Below, piece after piece: positions 8,829 through 16,304 of a stretch of 64,000 nucleotides of DNA; the stretch's first letter is position 1; the number at the start of each line of letters is the position of its first letter. This stretch comes from Streptomyces melanogenes (GTDB lineage Bacteria > Actinomycetota > Actinomycetes > Streptomycetales > Streptomycetaceae), in contig NZ_BMTS01000004.1 in assembly GCF_014649795.1 (NCBI RefSeq), forward strand, positions 434,001 through 498,000, written 5' to 3'. The notes beneath the pieces were generated by a model, which saw nothing but the letters and a program-made list of their open reading frames with translations, was not told where the DNA came from and did not search any database. The position numbers and the translations under genes were made by a program.

Positions 8829-9160
8829 GGAGCGTGCTCGTAGTCGCCGTGATGGGCCTCGTCCTGGGCGAGCAGGGCGAGGAGGGAGGCGACGGTGAGG
8901 CCCGCCTCGGCCTCGGCCGGGTGGCGCAGGACCTTGCCTGGCTCGATCTGGTAGGTGTTGCCGCGCCCCGCACGTGTGTGGGAGAGGAATCCGGCCTGCT
9001 CCAGATCGGCGATGATTTTCTGGACGGCGCGTTCCGTGAGTCTGCAGTGCGCGGCGATGTCACGGATCCGCGCGCTCTGGTTCTCGGCGATGGCGGCGAG
9101 CACGCGCGCGTGGCTGGTGATGAACGTCCATCCTGTGTGCGGTTCCGGCACTTCACCCAT
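8822..9160 (-). CDS. Small winged-helix (MarR-like) transcription regulator
   Basis: A 112-residue protein with a winged helix-turn-helix: the recognition region IRDIAAHCRLTERAVQKII (about residues 33-51), then DLEQAGFLSHTRAGRGN, which is the wing. The C-terminal helix is short and acidic. The ATG at 9160 is chosen; upstream in-frame codons are not conserved-looking, and a TACGAT box ends seven bases before this ATG, suggesting a leaderless mRNA. The targets are unknown; it diverges from the small ANTAR gene, which is a likely target. Confidence 0.7.
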   Translation of the reverse strand: MGEVPEPHTGWTFITSHARVLAAIAENQSARIRDIAAHCRLTERAVQKIIADLEQAGFLSHTRAGRGNTYQIEPGKVLRHPAEAEAGLTVASLLALLAQDEAHHGDYEHAPQ

Positions 9161-9167
9161 GGCTCGG

Positions 9168-9173
9168 ATCGTA
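9168..9173 (-). promoter_or_regulatory. -10 box of the MarR-like gene
   Basis: TACGAT on the minus strand ends seven bases before the ATG at 9160, the spacing seen for leaderless actinobacterial transcripts. No convincing -35 box was found. Confidence 0.4.
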
Positions 9174-9301
9174 CGCCCTGTGCTTCGTGTATAGGAACAG
9201 GCGAATCTGACTTCATGTATCTCTTGACGTGTCTCCGGTCCGAAGGCGACGCTGTGCACGGAGGACGGACCCGAGCACCCAGAGCACACCGGGAGATGGC
9301 C

Positions 9302-9646
9302 ATGGCGCAGCCGTCATACTCTGCGGAGCCCGACGACACGGGCGTTCCCGGGGTGGATCCCGGTCTTGAACTCGACCAGCTGCGGCGGGCGATGGAGAGC
9401 CGGGGGACGATCGACCTGGCCCGGGGCGTCCTCATGGCCGCCTTCGCCATCAGCCCGGAGGCCGCCTGGAACGCGCTGGTCATGACGTCCCAGAACACCA
9501 ACACCAAACTGCACCTGGTGGCCCAGCAGGTGGTCGACTCGGCCGGCGGCGCCGTGCTGGCCGCGCCGGTTCAGAAGCAGCTCTCGGCGGCGATCGCCAA
9601 GCTCACCACGGCGGCCGTCGATTCCGTCGGTGGCGAAGAGCCGTAG
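9302..9646 (+). CDS. ANTAR-only protein
   Basis: A 114-residue product with a short acidic N-terminus and one ANTAR domain (about residues 22-80; SRGTIDLARGVLMAAFAISP), and no GAF or receiver domain. Stand-alone ANTAR proteins may pair with other sensors or work constitutively. The ATG at 9302 is preferred because GGGAG lies six bases upstream; the ATG at 9296 would sit directly on the ribosome site. It is the fourth ANTAR gene within 8 kb. Confidence 0.75.
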   Translation: MAQPSYSAEPDDTGVPGVDPGLELDQLRRAMESRGTIDLARGVLMAAFAISPEAAWNALVMTSQNTNTKLHLVAQQVVDSAGGAVLAAPVQKQLSAAIAKLTTAAVDSVGGEEP

Positions 9647-9810
9647 ACGACCGTGGACACCACGGGTCGCACACCGGTCCGTGTTCTGAGGTTTTCTCCC
9701 CGGCGTACGAGGTAGTCCGGTAGGGCGGTTCCTTCGTACGGAGGACGTAGGCGCCGGACAGGTTGGGACCAACAGCCGCCGGCGCCGCCCGCCTCGTCGA
9801 GGGGCAAGAT

Positions 9811-10323
9811 TCAGAGTGCCCCTCGGCTGGGCAGTTCCTCGCCGCAGCGAGCGCAGTAGCGGGCGTCGGCCTCTTGGGCCAGGCGCCCGCATGCCGGGCA
9901 GACACGGTCCAGTGAGCAGGGCGCCTCACCGCCCTCGCCTGCTTCGGCGTCGACGGTACGGAGACCGATCCGCAGCCCGGGGCGTCGCTGGTGGACGGAG
10001 AGGTACGCGAGGCCGTTCGGCCCCGCGAGCAGTGCCCGGCGCGCTGTTCTCGGCAGCCAGGCCACGGACCCCGGTTCCACCGCCTGCCGCTCCACCCCGT
10101 TGTCGAGGTGGCCGTCGCCTTCGACCACGACCAGCAGCACGTCCAGCTCGGACTCGACGTGCTCGGCCACGGCCGCGCCCGGAGACAGCCGCACCAGGTT
10201 GACGTCGAGCTGGCGTCCCGGCTCCGCCAGCCGCCACAACGCGCCCCCTTGCCCTTCCTCGGCTGCGGCGACGGCCGCATGAACGGCGACCAGCACTCGG
10301 GACGTCTCGACTGGGGCGTGCAA
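9811..10323 (-). CDS. Cupin-like protein with C-terminal zinc ribbon
   Basis: A 170-residue protein starting at TTG (10323), which has a strong AGGAG six bases upstream; an open frame runs further but without such a site. The first ~125 residues form a cupin-like beta barrel (VNLVRLSPGAAVAEHVESEL, then EPGSVAWLPRTARRALLAG). The last 35 hold a zinc ribbon with two CxxC pairs (CPACG and CARCG). The function is unknown; it may be a redox- or metal-responsive regulator. It is convergent with the ANTAR-only gene and divergent from the WhiB gene. Confidence 0.65.
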   Translation of the reverse strand: MHAPVETSRVLVAVHAAVAAAEEGQGGALWRLAEPGRQLDVNLVRLSPGAAVAEHVESELDVLLVVVEGDGHLDNGVERQAVEPGSVAWLPRTARRALLAGPNGLAYLSVHQRRPGLRIGLRTVDAEAGEGGEAPCSLDRVCPACGRLAQEADARYCARCGEELPSRGAL

Positions 10324-10505
10324 CGGTCTCTCCTGACGGCGCTGGCGGACGCTGACGGGTCTGGACGAGGACCGTACCGGATCCGGACGGCCGTCGGGCC
10401 GCCTTGCACCGCATGGCGGTAGCAGGTATTCCGCTTCCTGCACCGGGTGTCCCTCACATGAGTGGCGGCTGTTTGGTCATGGTGTCCCAGGGCACTCGCG
10501 GCTGC

Positions 10506-10769
10506 ATGGAGTGGCTCAATGACCAAGAATGGATGCGTGAAGCGGCCTGCGTCGGCGTCGACCCGGAACTGTTCTTCCCGGTAGGCCACACCGGTCCGGC
10601 GGTCGAGGACCGAGCCGCCGCTCAACGCATCTGCCGAAGCTGCCCCGTAGCCCAGCAGTGTCTTTCGTACGCCTCGGCTTCCGGGCAGGTCACGGGGGTG
10701 TGGGGCGGTCTTACGGAGGAGGAGCGGGCGCGGATGCGGCGCCGCGGCAGGCGGCGGGCACGGCGGTGA
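10506..10769 (+). CDS. WhiB-family iron-sulfur transcription factor
   Basis: An 87-residue WhiB-like protein with the four Cys that hold a [4Fe-4S] cluster (EAACVG, CRSC and QQCLS) and the GVWGGLTEEER turn, followed by a strongly basic DNA-binding tail (RRRGRRRARR). These proteins bind the principal sigma factor and respond to redox or nitric oxide in development and resistance. The ATG at 10506 gives the usual family length. Its ribosome site is weak (AGGG, 13 bases upstream); a longer form from 10479 is possible. Confidence 0.85.
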   Translation: MEWLNDQEWMREAACVGVDPELFFPVGHTGPAVEDRAAAQRICRSCPVAQQCLSYASASGQVTGVWGGLTEEERARMRRRGRRRARR

Positions 10770-10782
10770 CGACATGACCCGT

Positions 10783-10824
10783 GAAGTGACCGGGAGTCGC
10801 GCCCGTGCCGGGCGGTGTCACTTC
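10783..10824. terminator. Nested inverted repeat between convergent genes
   Basis: Outer arms GAAGTGAC (10783-10790) and GTCACTTC (10817-10824) enclose inner arms CGCCCG (10800-10805) and CGGGCG (10809-10814). It lies between the converging WhiB and VOC genes, the place for a terminator working both ways. There is no T run, as is common in Streptomyces. Confidence 0.6.
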
Positions 10825-10832
10825 CGTCAGGT

Positions 10833-11207
10833 TCACTCCCGGCAGAGACAGAAGGGGTGGCCCGCCGGGTCCGCGTAGACGCGGAAGTCGCGTTCGCCGT
10901 CGCGGTCGTCCAGGTCGAGTGGCGTGGCTCCCAGGGCCAGCACCTGCTGTTCTGCCGCGTCCATGTCCCGGACGTGGAAGTCCAGATGCATCTGCTGCGA
11001 GTTGTCGTCGGCGCGCGGCCACTTCGGCGGGGTGTGGCCGGGGGCGAGCTGGAAGGCGAGCCGGTGACCGCCGGGGGCGTAGAGGTCGTACCACTCCTCG
11101 TCGCTGTCCTTGGTCACCTCTCCGCCGAGGAGCTCCGCGTAGAACGCCGCGAGCGCCTGCGGGTCGGGGCAGTCCAGGGCCACGAGACAGTAGGTTGCGA
11201 TGGCCAT
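10833..11207 (-). CDS. VOC (glyoxalase/bleomycin resistance-like) protein
   Basis: A 124-residue single VOC module pair of the glyoxalase_6 type: LVALDCPDPQALAAFYAELL at the N-terminus, QQMHLDFHVRDMDAAEQ in the middle and DPAGHPFCL at the end. Such proteins dimerise to make metal sites or bind small molecules; the substrate is not predictable. The ATG at 11207 is preceded by GAGGAAACC. It resembles the VOC protein at 18965-19333, so the two may be paralogues. Confidence 0.8.
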   Translation of the reverse strand: MAIATYCLVALDCPDPQALAAFYAELLGGEVTKDSDEEWYDLYAPGGHRLAFQLAPGHTPPKWPRADDNSQQMHLDFHVRDMDAAEQQVLALGATPLDLDDRDGERDFRVYADPAGHPFCLCRE

Positions 11208-11376
11208 GCCGGTTTCCTCATGGGTCGATTGATCGCCGCGGCTGATCGAGGCCGATCGTCACGCTGACCGCCAGGGCTTGGTGCGCTTACCGGTACCCGT
11301 AATCGCTTCGGGTACGCGGGCGGTGTCGGCATACGAGTGACCGTGCGGCCGTTGCCCCGCCTCGCGCGCGGGGCCC

Positions 11377-11961
11377 CTACCCGCCCACCAGGGCCCCCAC
11401 CAGGCGCGTCATCTGCGCCCGTGGCTCGGGTGCGCCCGGCCAGCTGGTGAGCAGGAGGTGGTGGGCGGTGCCGACCAGGGCCAGGGCCGTGGCCGCCGGG
11501 TCGACGGTCCGCGCCACGCGGGACAGCTCGCGTTCGGCCAGCAGGTACTCCGCGATGGCCTCCTGGATCGCGGCGAAACCGGGTGCCCCCGCCTCCAGCG
11601 CCTCGCGGATGCGCAGCGCGGCCGCGGGGCGTGTCATGGCCAGTGCGGCGACGGCCGGGCCGCCCGAGTCGAGCAGCGCCAGGGCGACGGCCTCCACGTT
11701 CCCCGCGACCGAGCCGTGCCCGACGAGCCCCGAGAGTGCCTCGGCCTTCGTGGCCGTACGGGCGAACCGGTCGAGGCAGAGCTCTGCGACGAACTCGTCG
11801 AGGCCTGCGAAGTGCGTGTGCAGCAGCCCCTTGGCGCACCCCGCCTCGGTGGTGACGGCACGGCTGGTCAGCGCGCCGGGCCCACCCTTCTCTAGGACCC
11901 GCTCGGCGGCCGCGAACAGCCGCTCCCGTACGTCTGGCGTCGCCACTCCACGCGGTGACAT
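11377..11961 (-). CDS. TetR-family repressor
   Basis: A 194-residue TetR protein: helix-turn-helix at about residues 25-50 (GALTSRAVTTEAGCAKGLLHTHF) and an all-helical ligand domain after it. The ATG at 11961 is chosen because GGGAG lies upstream and the frame before it does not resemble the family. It diverges from a methyltransferase gene. The gap holds a perfect 24-base palindrome that covers both promoters, so the protein probably represses both genes and releases on binding a small molecule. Confidence 0.8.
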   Translation of the reverse strand: MSPRGVATPDVRERLFAAAERVLEKGGPGALTSRAVTTEAGCAKGLLHTHFAGLDEFVAELCLDRFARTATKAEALSGLVGHGSVAGNVEAVALALLDSGGPAVAALAMTRPAAALRIREALEAGAPGFAAIQEAIAEYLLAERELSRVARTVDPAATALALVGTAHHLLLTSWPGAPEPRAQMTRLVGALVGG

Positions 11962-12029
11962 GGACCTTCTCCCGTATCGCTGAGGCGGGTCGGCGGACGC
12001 GTTCCCCGTGCTCCGGATCCTAGCCGGGG

Positions 12030-12058
12030 TTGTCAGTATGGGCACGTGCCCATACTGT
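12030..12058 (+). promoter_or_regulatory. Promoter of the methyltransferase gene
   Basis: TTGTCA (-35, 12030-12035) and TACTGT (-10, 12053-12058) are exactly 17 bases apart, a near-consensus promoter. The spacer is filled by the palindrome at 12034-12057, so a bound repressor would block it. On the other strand TAGGAT (12017-12022) could be the -10 box of the TetR gene. Confidence 0.65.
12034..12057. promoter_or_regulatory. 24-base perfect palindrome, TetR operator candidate
   Basis: The left arm CAGTATGGGCAC is the exact reverse complement of the right arm GTGCCCATACTG. A second related inverted repeat, TGGGCG-TT-CGCCCA, follows at about 12060-12073. Both lie in the gap between the divergent TetR and methyltransferase genes. 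Confidence 0.7.
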
Positions 12059-12100
12059 TTGGGCGTTCGCCCATTCTCCGTCGCTCCGCAGGAGGTACTC

Positions 12101-12949
12101 GTGCCCGACATCGTCAACACCGAGCAGGCGCAGGCCTGGAACGGGCCCGAAGGCGCCCACTGGGCCCGCAACCAGGACCGCTGGAACGCCGTGAACGAAG
12201 GCTTCAACGAGCTGCTGCTCGACGCCGCCGCCCTGACCGAGGAGTGCCGTGTCCTCGACATCGGCTGCGGGTCCGGTCAGACCACGCGGCTCGCCGCGCT
12301 CAGGGTGCCCCGTGGGGATGCGCTCGGCCTCGACCTGTCCGGCCCGATGCTCGCCGAGGCCCGCGTCCGGGCGGAGCGCGATGGGTTGTCCAACCTCGCC
12401 TTCGCGCAGGGCGACGCCCAGGTCCACCCCTTCGAAGCGGCCGCCCACGACTCGGCGCTGAGCCGCTACGGGCTGATGTTCTTCGCCGACCCCGTCGCCG
12501 CCTTCGGCAACATCGGGCGGGCGCTGCGACCGGGCGGGCGGCTGGCGTTCGTGTGCCCGGCGGCCGCCGAACGCAACGGCTGGGTCGAGGCGCTCTCGGC
12601 ACTGAGCGGTCTGCTGCCCATGGGTGATCTGGCGCGGCCGGGTCTGCCGGGCATGTTCTCGCTGGCCGATCCGGCCCGTATCCGCGAAGTCCTCACCGGG
12701 GCCGGGTTCACCGCCGTCACCGTCACCGAAGCGCAGGCGTACGGGACCTGGGGGAGCGGGGCGGCGGACGCGGCGGAGTTCCTGCTGGGCACGGGGCCCG
12801 GCAGCCACCTGATGCGGCAGGTGGACGAGGCGACCCTGGCCCGCGCCCGCCGGACGCTGGAGGACCGGTTGCGCGCGCACGAGACATCTGACGGCACGGT
12901 CCGGCTGCTCAGCACGTCATGGCTGGTCACGGCGGACCGTTCGGCGTGA
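12101..12949 (+). CDS. Class I SAM-dependent methyltransferase
   Basis: A 282-residue methyltransferase: the SAM-binding motif I is VLDIGCGSGQTTRLAA (about residues 49-64), followed by GLDLSGPMLAEAR and ALRPGGRLAFVCP. The start is a GTG at 12101 with GGAGG five bases upstream; an earlier ATG frame lies inside the operator region. The subgroup resembles UbiE-like small-molecule methyltransferases, with the acceptor unknown. It is controlled by the palindromic operator shared with the TetR gene, so a xenobiotic or signal may be the substrate. Confidence 0.8.
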   Translation: MPDIVNTEQAQAWNGPEGAHWARNQDRWNAVNEGFNELLLDAAALTEECRVLDIGCGSGQTTRLAALRVPRGDALGLDLSGPMLAEARVRAERDGLSNLAFAQGDAQVHPFEAAAHDSALSRYGLMFFADPVAAFGNIGRALRPGGRLAFVCPAAAERNGWVEALSALSGLLPMGDLARPGLPGMFSLADPARIREVLTGAGFTAVTVTEAQAYGTWGSGAADAAEFLLGTGPGSHLMRQVDEATLARARRTLEDRLRAHETSDGTVRLLSTSWLVTADRSA

Positions 12950-13074
12950 GGCAGGGCTCGACCTCCCCCCGTGCGGACGCCCGCCTTCGGGTGTTTCCCG
13001 GCGGGCGCGGCCGGGCACCTGGGAGGAGGCCGGTCCCGTACGGGAAGATCAGTGTGACGACGAGTAGGGATGCC

Positions 13075-14058
13075 ATGCCGACTGCCACCGCCCCCGCCGC
13101 GTTACCGCCGCTGCACCGCGTCGTGCTGGGCGGCACGGGCCCCGAGGACGTCGTCTTCGACGGCTCCGGGCGCTTGCTGGCCGGTGTCGCGGACGGGCGC
13201 GTCCTGCGGATCGGCCTTCCCGAACCCGGCGGGCCCGATCGCCCCGCCGAGGTCAGCGAGGTCGGACGGACGGGCGGGCGGCCCCTCGGCCTCGAAGTCC
13301 TGCCCGACGGGCGGCTGTTGGTGTGCGACGCCCAGCGCGGCCTGCTCCGCCTCGATCCGGACGGCAAGGCCGACGTCGAGGTGCTGGCCGACTCGGTGGC
13401 CGGGGCGCCCCTGCGGTTCTGCAGCAACGCCGTGGCCGCCTCGGACGGCACGGTGTACTTCACGGTGTCCAGCCGCCGTCACGGCCTCGACGACTGGCTG
13501 TCCGACATCATCGAGCACCGGCCCACGGGCCTGCTGGCGCGGCTGGCACCCGGAGGCGAGCCCGAAGTGGTCCTCGACGGGCTCCAGTTCGCGAACGGGG
13601 TGGCGCTGGCGCCCGACGAGTCGTTCGTCACGGTGGCCGAGACCGGCGCCCGACGGCTGACCAGGCTGTGGCTGACCGGCCCCGCCGCGGGCCGCCACGA
13701 CACCCTGGCCGACGGCCTGCCCGGCTTCCCCGACAACATGTCCCGCAGTCCCGGCGGCGGATTCTGGGTCGCGCTCGCCGGGACGCGTATGCCCCCGCTG
13801 GAATGGCTGCACCGGGCCGCACCCCGGGTGCGCCGGGCGGTGGCGGCCACGGCCCGGCGGCTGCCGCCCCCGCCGGCCCTGGGCGGCGCGCGTGTGGTCG
13901 AGGTGGACGCGTACGGCGGGGTGGTGCGCGAGCTGCGGAGGCGCGGGTACCGGATGGTGACCGGCGTGGCCCAGCACGGGGGTCGGCTGGCCCTGGGCAG
14001 TCTCCAGGAGGGCGCCGTGGCCTGGTGCGACCTCCGCGAGCCCGAGCCTTCTATTTGA
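13075..14058 (+). CDS. SMP-30/strictosidine synthase-like beta-propeller with a TTA codon
   Basis: A 327-residue six-blade propeller: VVFDGSGRLLAGVADGRV, LEVLPDGRLLVCDAQRG, FANGVALAPDESFVTVAETG and GFPDNMSRSPGGGFWVAL are typical of the strictosidine-synthase-like branch of gluconolactonase proteins. There is no signal peptide, so it is cytosolic. The substrate is unknown. Codon 10 is TTA (13102-13104), so it may depend on bldA. AGGG lies five bases before the ATG. The TetR operator downstream overlaps its stop codon. Confidence 0.75.
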   Translation: MPTATAPAALPPLHRVVLGGTGPEDVVFDGSGRLLAGVADGRVLRIGLPEPGGPDRPAEVSEVGRTGGRPLGLEVLPDGRLLVCDAQRGLLRLDPDGKADVEVLADSVAGAPLRFCSNAVAASDGTVYFTVSSRRHGLDDWLSDIIEHRPTGLLARLAPGGEPEVVLDGLQFANGVALAPDESFVTVAETGARRLTRLWLTGPAAGRHDTLADGLPGFPDNMSRSPGGGFWVALAGTRMPPLEWLHRAAPRVRRAVAATARRLPPPPALGGARVVEVDAYGGVVRELRRRGYRMVTGVAQHGGRLALGSLQEGAVAWCDLREPEPSI

Positions 14059-14071
14059 CCTAAAGGTCAAA
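14054..14071. promoter_or_regulatory. Palindromic operator of the TetR gene at 14092
   Basis: Arms TTTGACCT and AGGTCAAA are perfect reverse complements with AA between them. The left arm contains a TTGACC -35-like box. TACGGT (14080-14085) follows and ends six bases before the ATG, so the TetR mRNA is probably leaderless and self-repressed. Confidence 0.65.
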
Positions 14072-14091
14072 AACGGTGCTACGGTACACCC

Positions 14092-14670
14092 ATGGGCAGG
14101 CCGAAGCAGTTCGATCCGGACGTGGCGGTGGAGCGCGCGATGGACGTGTTCTGGCGCAAGGGGTACGCGGCGACGACGCCGCAGGACCTCGTGGACGAGC
14201 TCGGCATCGGCAAGGGCAGCCTGTACAACACCTTCGGCAGCAAGCACGCGTTGTTCGAGCGGGCGCTCGCCCGCTACCGGGAATCGCAGGCCGAGTGGCT
14301 GGCGGAGCTCCTCGATCACCCCGGTACGGCCAAGGACCGGCTGCGGGGTGCGTTGGAGGCGCTCGTCGCGCTCGACCTGGGCGATCCGGACCGGCGCGGC
14401 TGCATGGCGGTCAACGCCGCCGCCGAGTCGGCCCCTTCGGACGCCGAGACGGCCGACACCGTACGCAAGATGTTCGCGCGTACGGAGGGCGCCTTCCGTG
14501 CGACCGTCGAGGAAGGCCAGCGAGCCGGTGAGATCGACGGCGGCCGCGACGCGGCTTCGCTGGCGGCCTGGCTGCTCGCGACGGTGATCGGCATGCGCGT
14601 CATGGCGAAGACGGCCGAGGACGCCACGCAGTTGCGGCGGGTCGTGGACGCGGTGATGGGGTCGTTGTAG
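14092..14670 (+). CDS. TetR-family repressor
   Basis: A 192-residue TetR protein of the MGRPKQFD group: helix-turn-helix near residues 25-48 (TTPQDLVDELGIGKGSLYNTF), then a ligand domain with a conserved RRGCMAVNAAAE segment. It has no ribosome site and a -10 box right before the ATG. A perfect palindrome lies upstream and a weaker copy before the next gene, a short-chain dehydrogenase, so it probably represses both. It resembles the second TetR at 41024 closely in the DNA-binding part. Confidence 0.85.
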   Translation: MGRPKQFDPDVAVERAMDVFWRKGYAATTPQDLVDELGIGKGSLYNTFGSKHALFERALARYRESQAEWLAELLDHPGTAKDRLRGALEALVALDLGDPDRRGCMAVNAAAESAPSDAETADTVRKMFARTEGAFRATVEEGQRAGEIDGGRDAASLAAWLLATVIGMRVMAKTAEDATQLRRVVDAVMGSL

Positions 14671-14716
14671 GTCGACGGCGTCGGCTGTGGGCGGCCCCGT
14701 TTTTTGTGCGCTAATT

Positions 14717-14734
14717 CTGTACCTCTAGTTCAAA
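14717..14734. promoter_or_regulatory. Candidate second TetR operator before the SDR gene
   Basis: This 18-base stretch, CTGTACCTCTAGTTCAAA, matches the operator at 14054-14071 at 8 of the 12 central positions and in the final AAA. It is less symmetrical. It sits 32 bases before the dehydrogenase ATG, a suitable place for repression. Confidence 0.4.
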
Positions 14735-14766
14735 AAACCTTCCAAGAACCTTTCAAGGAGTCGGAC

Positions 14767-15549
14767 ATGGAGCTCAACCTCGCCGGGAAGACCGCGGTCG
14801 TCACGGGGGCCAGCCGAGGCGTCGGCCTCGCGATCGCCCGGCAGCTCGTCGACGAGGGCGTACGGGTCGTCGGCGCGGCCCGTACGATCACCGCCGAACT
14901 GAAGGAGACCGGCGCCCACCCGGTCGCGGTCGACCTGAGTACGCCGCAAGGCGCGGAGGAGTTGGCGGCCCAGGCGCTCGCGACTCTCGGCGGCGTGGAC
15001 ATCCTGGTCAACAACATCGGCGGCGGGGACACATTCAACCTGGACGGCTTCCTCGCGACCGACGACGCCCTGTGGGCCCACAGCTTCGAGGTCAACCTCT
15101 TCGGTACGGTCCGGGTCACCCGGCGGCTGCTGCCGAGCATCCTGGAGCGGCGCGGTTCGGTGGTGAACATCTCGTCGATGACCGCGCGTCTGCCGGGCAC
15201 GGGCCCGATCGAGTACGGCGCCGCGAAGGCGGGCCTCAACGCGTTCGGCAAGGCGCTGTCCGAGGAGTTCGGGCCCCAGGGCGTGCGCGTGAACACGGTC
15301 TCGCCCGGCCCGACGCGTACGGCCATATGGGAGGCCGACGACAGCTTCGGCGCCCTCCTCGCCGAGGCGAACGGCGTCGGGCACCACGAGTTCGTGTCCG
15401 GGGTGCCCGTGGCGATGGGCATGACCATCGGTCGGATGGTGGAGCCCGAAGAGGTCGCGGCCGTCGTCGCCTTCCTCGCCTCGGACCGCGCTGCCGGAAT
15501 CACGGGCGCGGACTACGTCGTCGAGGGAGGCGGCATCAAGACGGTGTGA
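14767..15549 (+). CDS. Short-chain dehydrogenase/reductase (SDR)
   Basis: A 260-residue classical SDR: the cofactor motif TGASRGVG (about residues 13-20), the NNIGG structural motif, the catalytic Ser (VVNISSM), and Tyr and Lys in EYGAAKAG. It uses NAD(P)(H) to oxidise or reduce an alcohol/ketone; the substrate is unknown. GGAG lies six bases before the ATG. It follows the TetR gene and probably belongs to its regulon, a common arrangement in which the TetR ligand is the enzyme substrate. Confidence 0.85.
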   Translation: MELNLAGKTAVVTGASRGVGLAIARQLVDEGVRVVGAARTITAELKETGAHPVAVDLSTPQGAEELAAQALATLGGVDILVNNIGGGDTFNLDGFLATDDALWAHSFEVNLFGTVRVTRRLLPSILERRGSVVNISSMTARLPGTGPIEYGAAKAGLNAFGKALSEEFGPQGVRVNTVSPGPTRTAIWEADDSFGALLAEANGVGHHEFVSGVPVAMGMTIGRMVEPEEVAAVVAFLASDRAAGITGADYVVEGGGIKTV

Positions 15550-15566
15550 GGCGCACGAATCAGACG

Positions 15567-15579
15567 AGACGATTCGTCT
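15567..15579. promoter_or_regulatory. Orphan palindrome AGACGA-T-TCGTCT
   Basis: A perfect 13-base palindrome, with a nearby ACGAATC/GATTCGT repeat (15555-15561 and 15571-15577), just after the SDR stop and just before an SDR gene remnant. The pattern is like a TetR-type operator; it could also form a small terminator hairpin. No regulator gene is next to it. Confidence 0.35.
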
Positions 15580-15585
15580 TGACCC

Positions 15586-15702
15586 GGTCGCGCCTTCGCC
15601 GAGGCGGCGCTGGCGGCGGGCGACCGCGTCGCGGCCGCCGCGCGCACCGCCGGTCCGCTGGAGGAGCTGGCGGCCGCCCACCCCGGCCGGGTCCTGCCGC
15701 GC
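15586..15702 (+). pseudogene. Remnant of an SDR gene
   Basis: Read from 15586, the sequence gives GRAFAEAALAAGDRVAAAAR followed by TAGPLEELAAAHPGRVLP, which matches the first helix and second strand of a different SDR subfamily. The start of the protein and everything after this point are missing. Upstream, FVLT in another frame (15573-15584) could be the first strand; if so, about 17 bases covering the glycine-rich loop have been deleted. It is not a functional gene. Confidence 0.6.
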
Positions 15703-15768
15703 CGGAGGTCGCGGACAAGTAGGAGGGTCCGTGGCCTCACGGTCGGGGGAGGGGAGGGTGGTTCCCCG

Positions 15769-16188
15769 TCACTGGACCTTGATCGTGGCCTTCCACAGCA
15801 GAACGGCGTGCGAACACACCTGCCCCGGCTGGGCGACGCACCTCCGCTGGGAGGTGATGTCGCTCGTGCCGCTCCCCGTCGCCTCGAAGACCGCGGTCGC
15901 GTCCCCGCCGGGTGACGTGCTGCCGCCGGTCCGCCGCAAGGTGGCGGGCACGCCGGCCTGCGGCTCGCTCCACACCCACATCACGCCCTGCTCGCGGGAG
16001 CCGGTCAGCTGGACCCTGACCTCGTCCCCGGCCCGCACGGTCACGGTGCGGCCGTCGTCGGCGTTGGTGAGCGGGACGACCGCTCGGACGGACGTGGGGT
16101 GCGGTGCGGCGGAAACGGTCCCGCTGACCACCGTCGCGGTCACGGCCAACCCCAGCGCCAGCCCGGTTGCGTACTTCACGGTCTTCAC
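15769..16188 (-). CDS. Secreted chagasin-like (I42) protease inhibitor candidate
   Basis: A 139-residue protein with a Sec signal peptide (GLALGLAVTATVVSGTVSAAP). The mature part has VTVRAGDEVRVQLTG, a Trp-rich loop (MWVWSEP) and a C-terminal LLWKATIKV strand, the layout of chagasin/I42 inhibitors of cysteine proteases; two Cys may form a disulphide. The GTG at 16188 is preferred because GGAGG lies five bases upstream, whereas the ATG at 16200 has none. It lies next to a secreted polysaccharide lyase on the same strand. The family call is tentative. Confidence 0.55.
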   Translation of the reverse strand: MKTVKYATGLALGLAVTATVVSGTVSAAPHPTSVRAVVPLTNADDGRTVTVRAGDEVRVQLTGSREQGVMWVWSEPQAGVPATLRRTGGSTSPGGDATAVFEATGSGTSDITSQRRCVAQPGQVCSHAVLLWKATIKVQ

Positions 16189-16304
16189 GGTTACCTCCAT
16201 GGACAGATGACGGACGTAGTGGTGAACGCCCCGCGCATCCGTGACGCAATGCCCGCCCCCCGGAAGATCACCTGAATCGCTGAACGGCTGTCCTCTACGG
16301 TTGG

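Noticed and set aside
14660..14710. Possible rho-independent terminator at a T run after the TetR gene
   Set aside because: Six T residues follow a GC-rich stretch, but no stable stem sits directly before them, and the next gene probably belongs to the same regulon.
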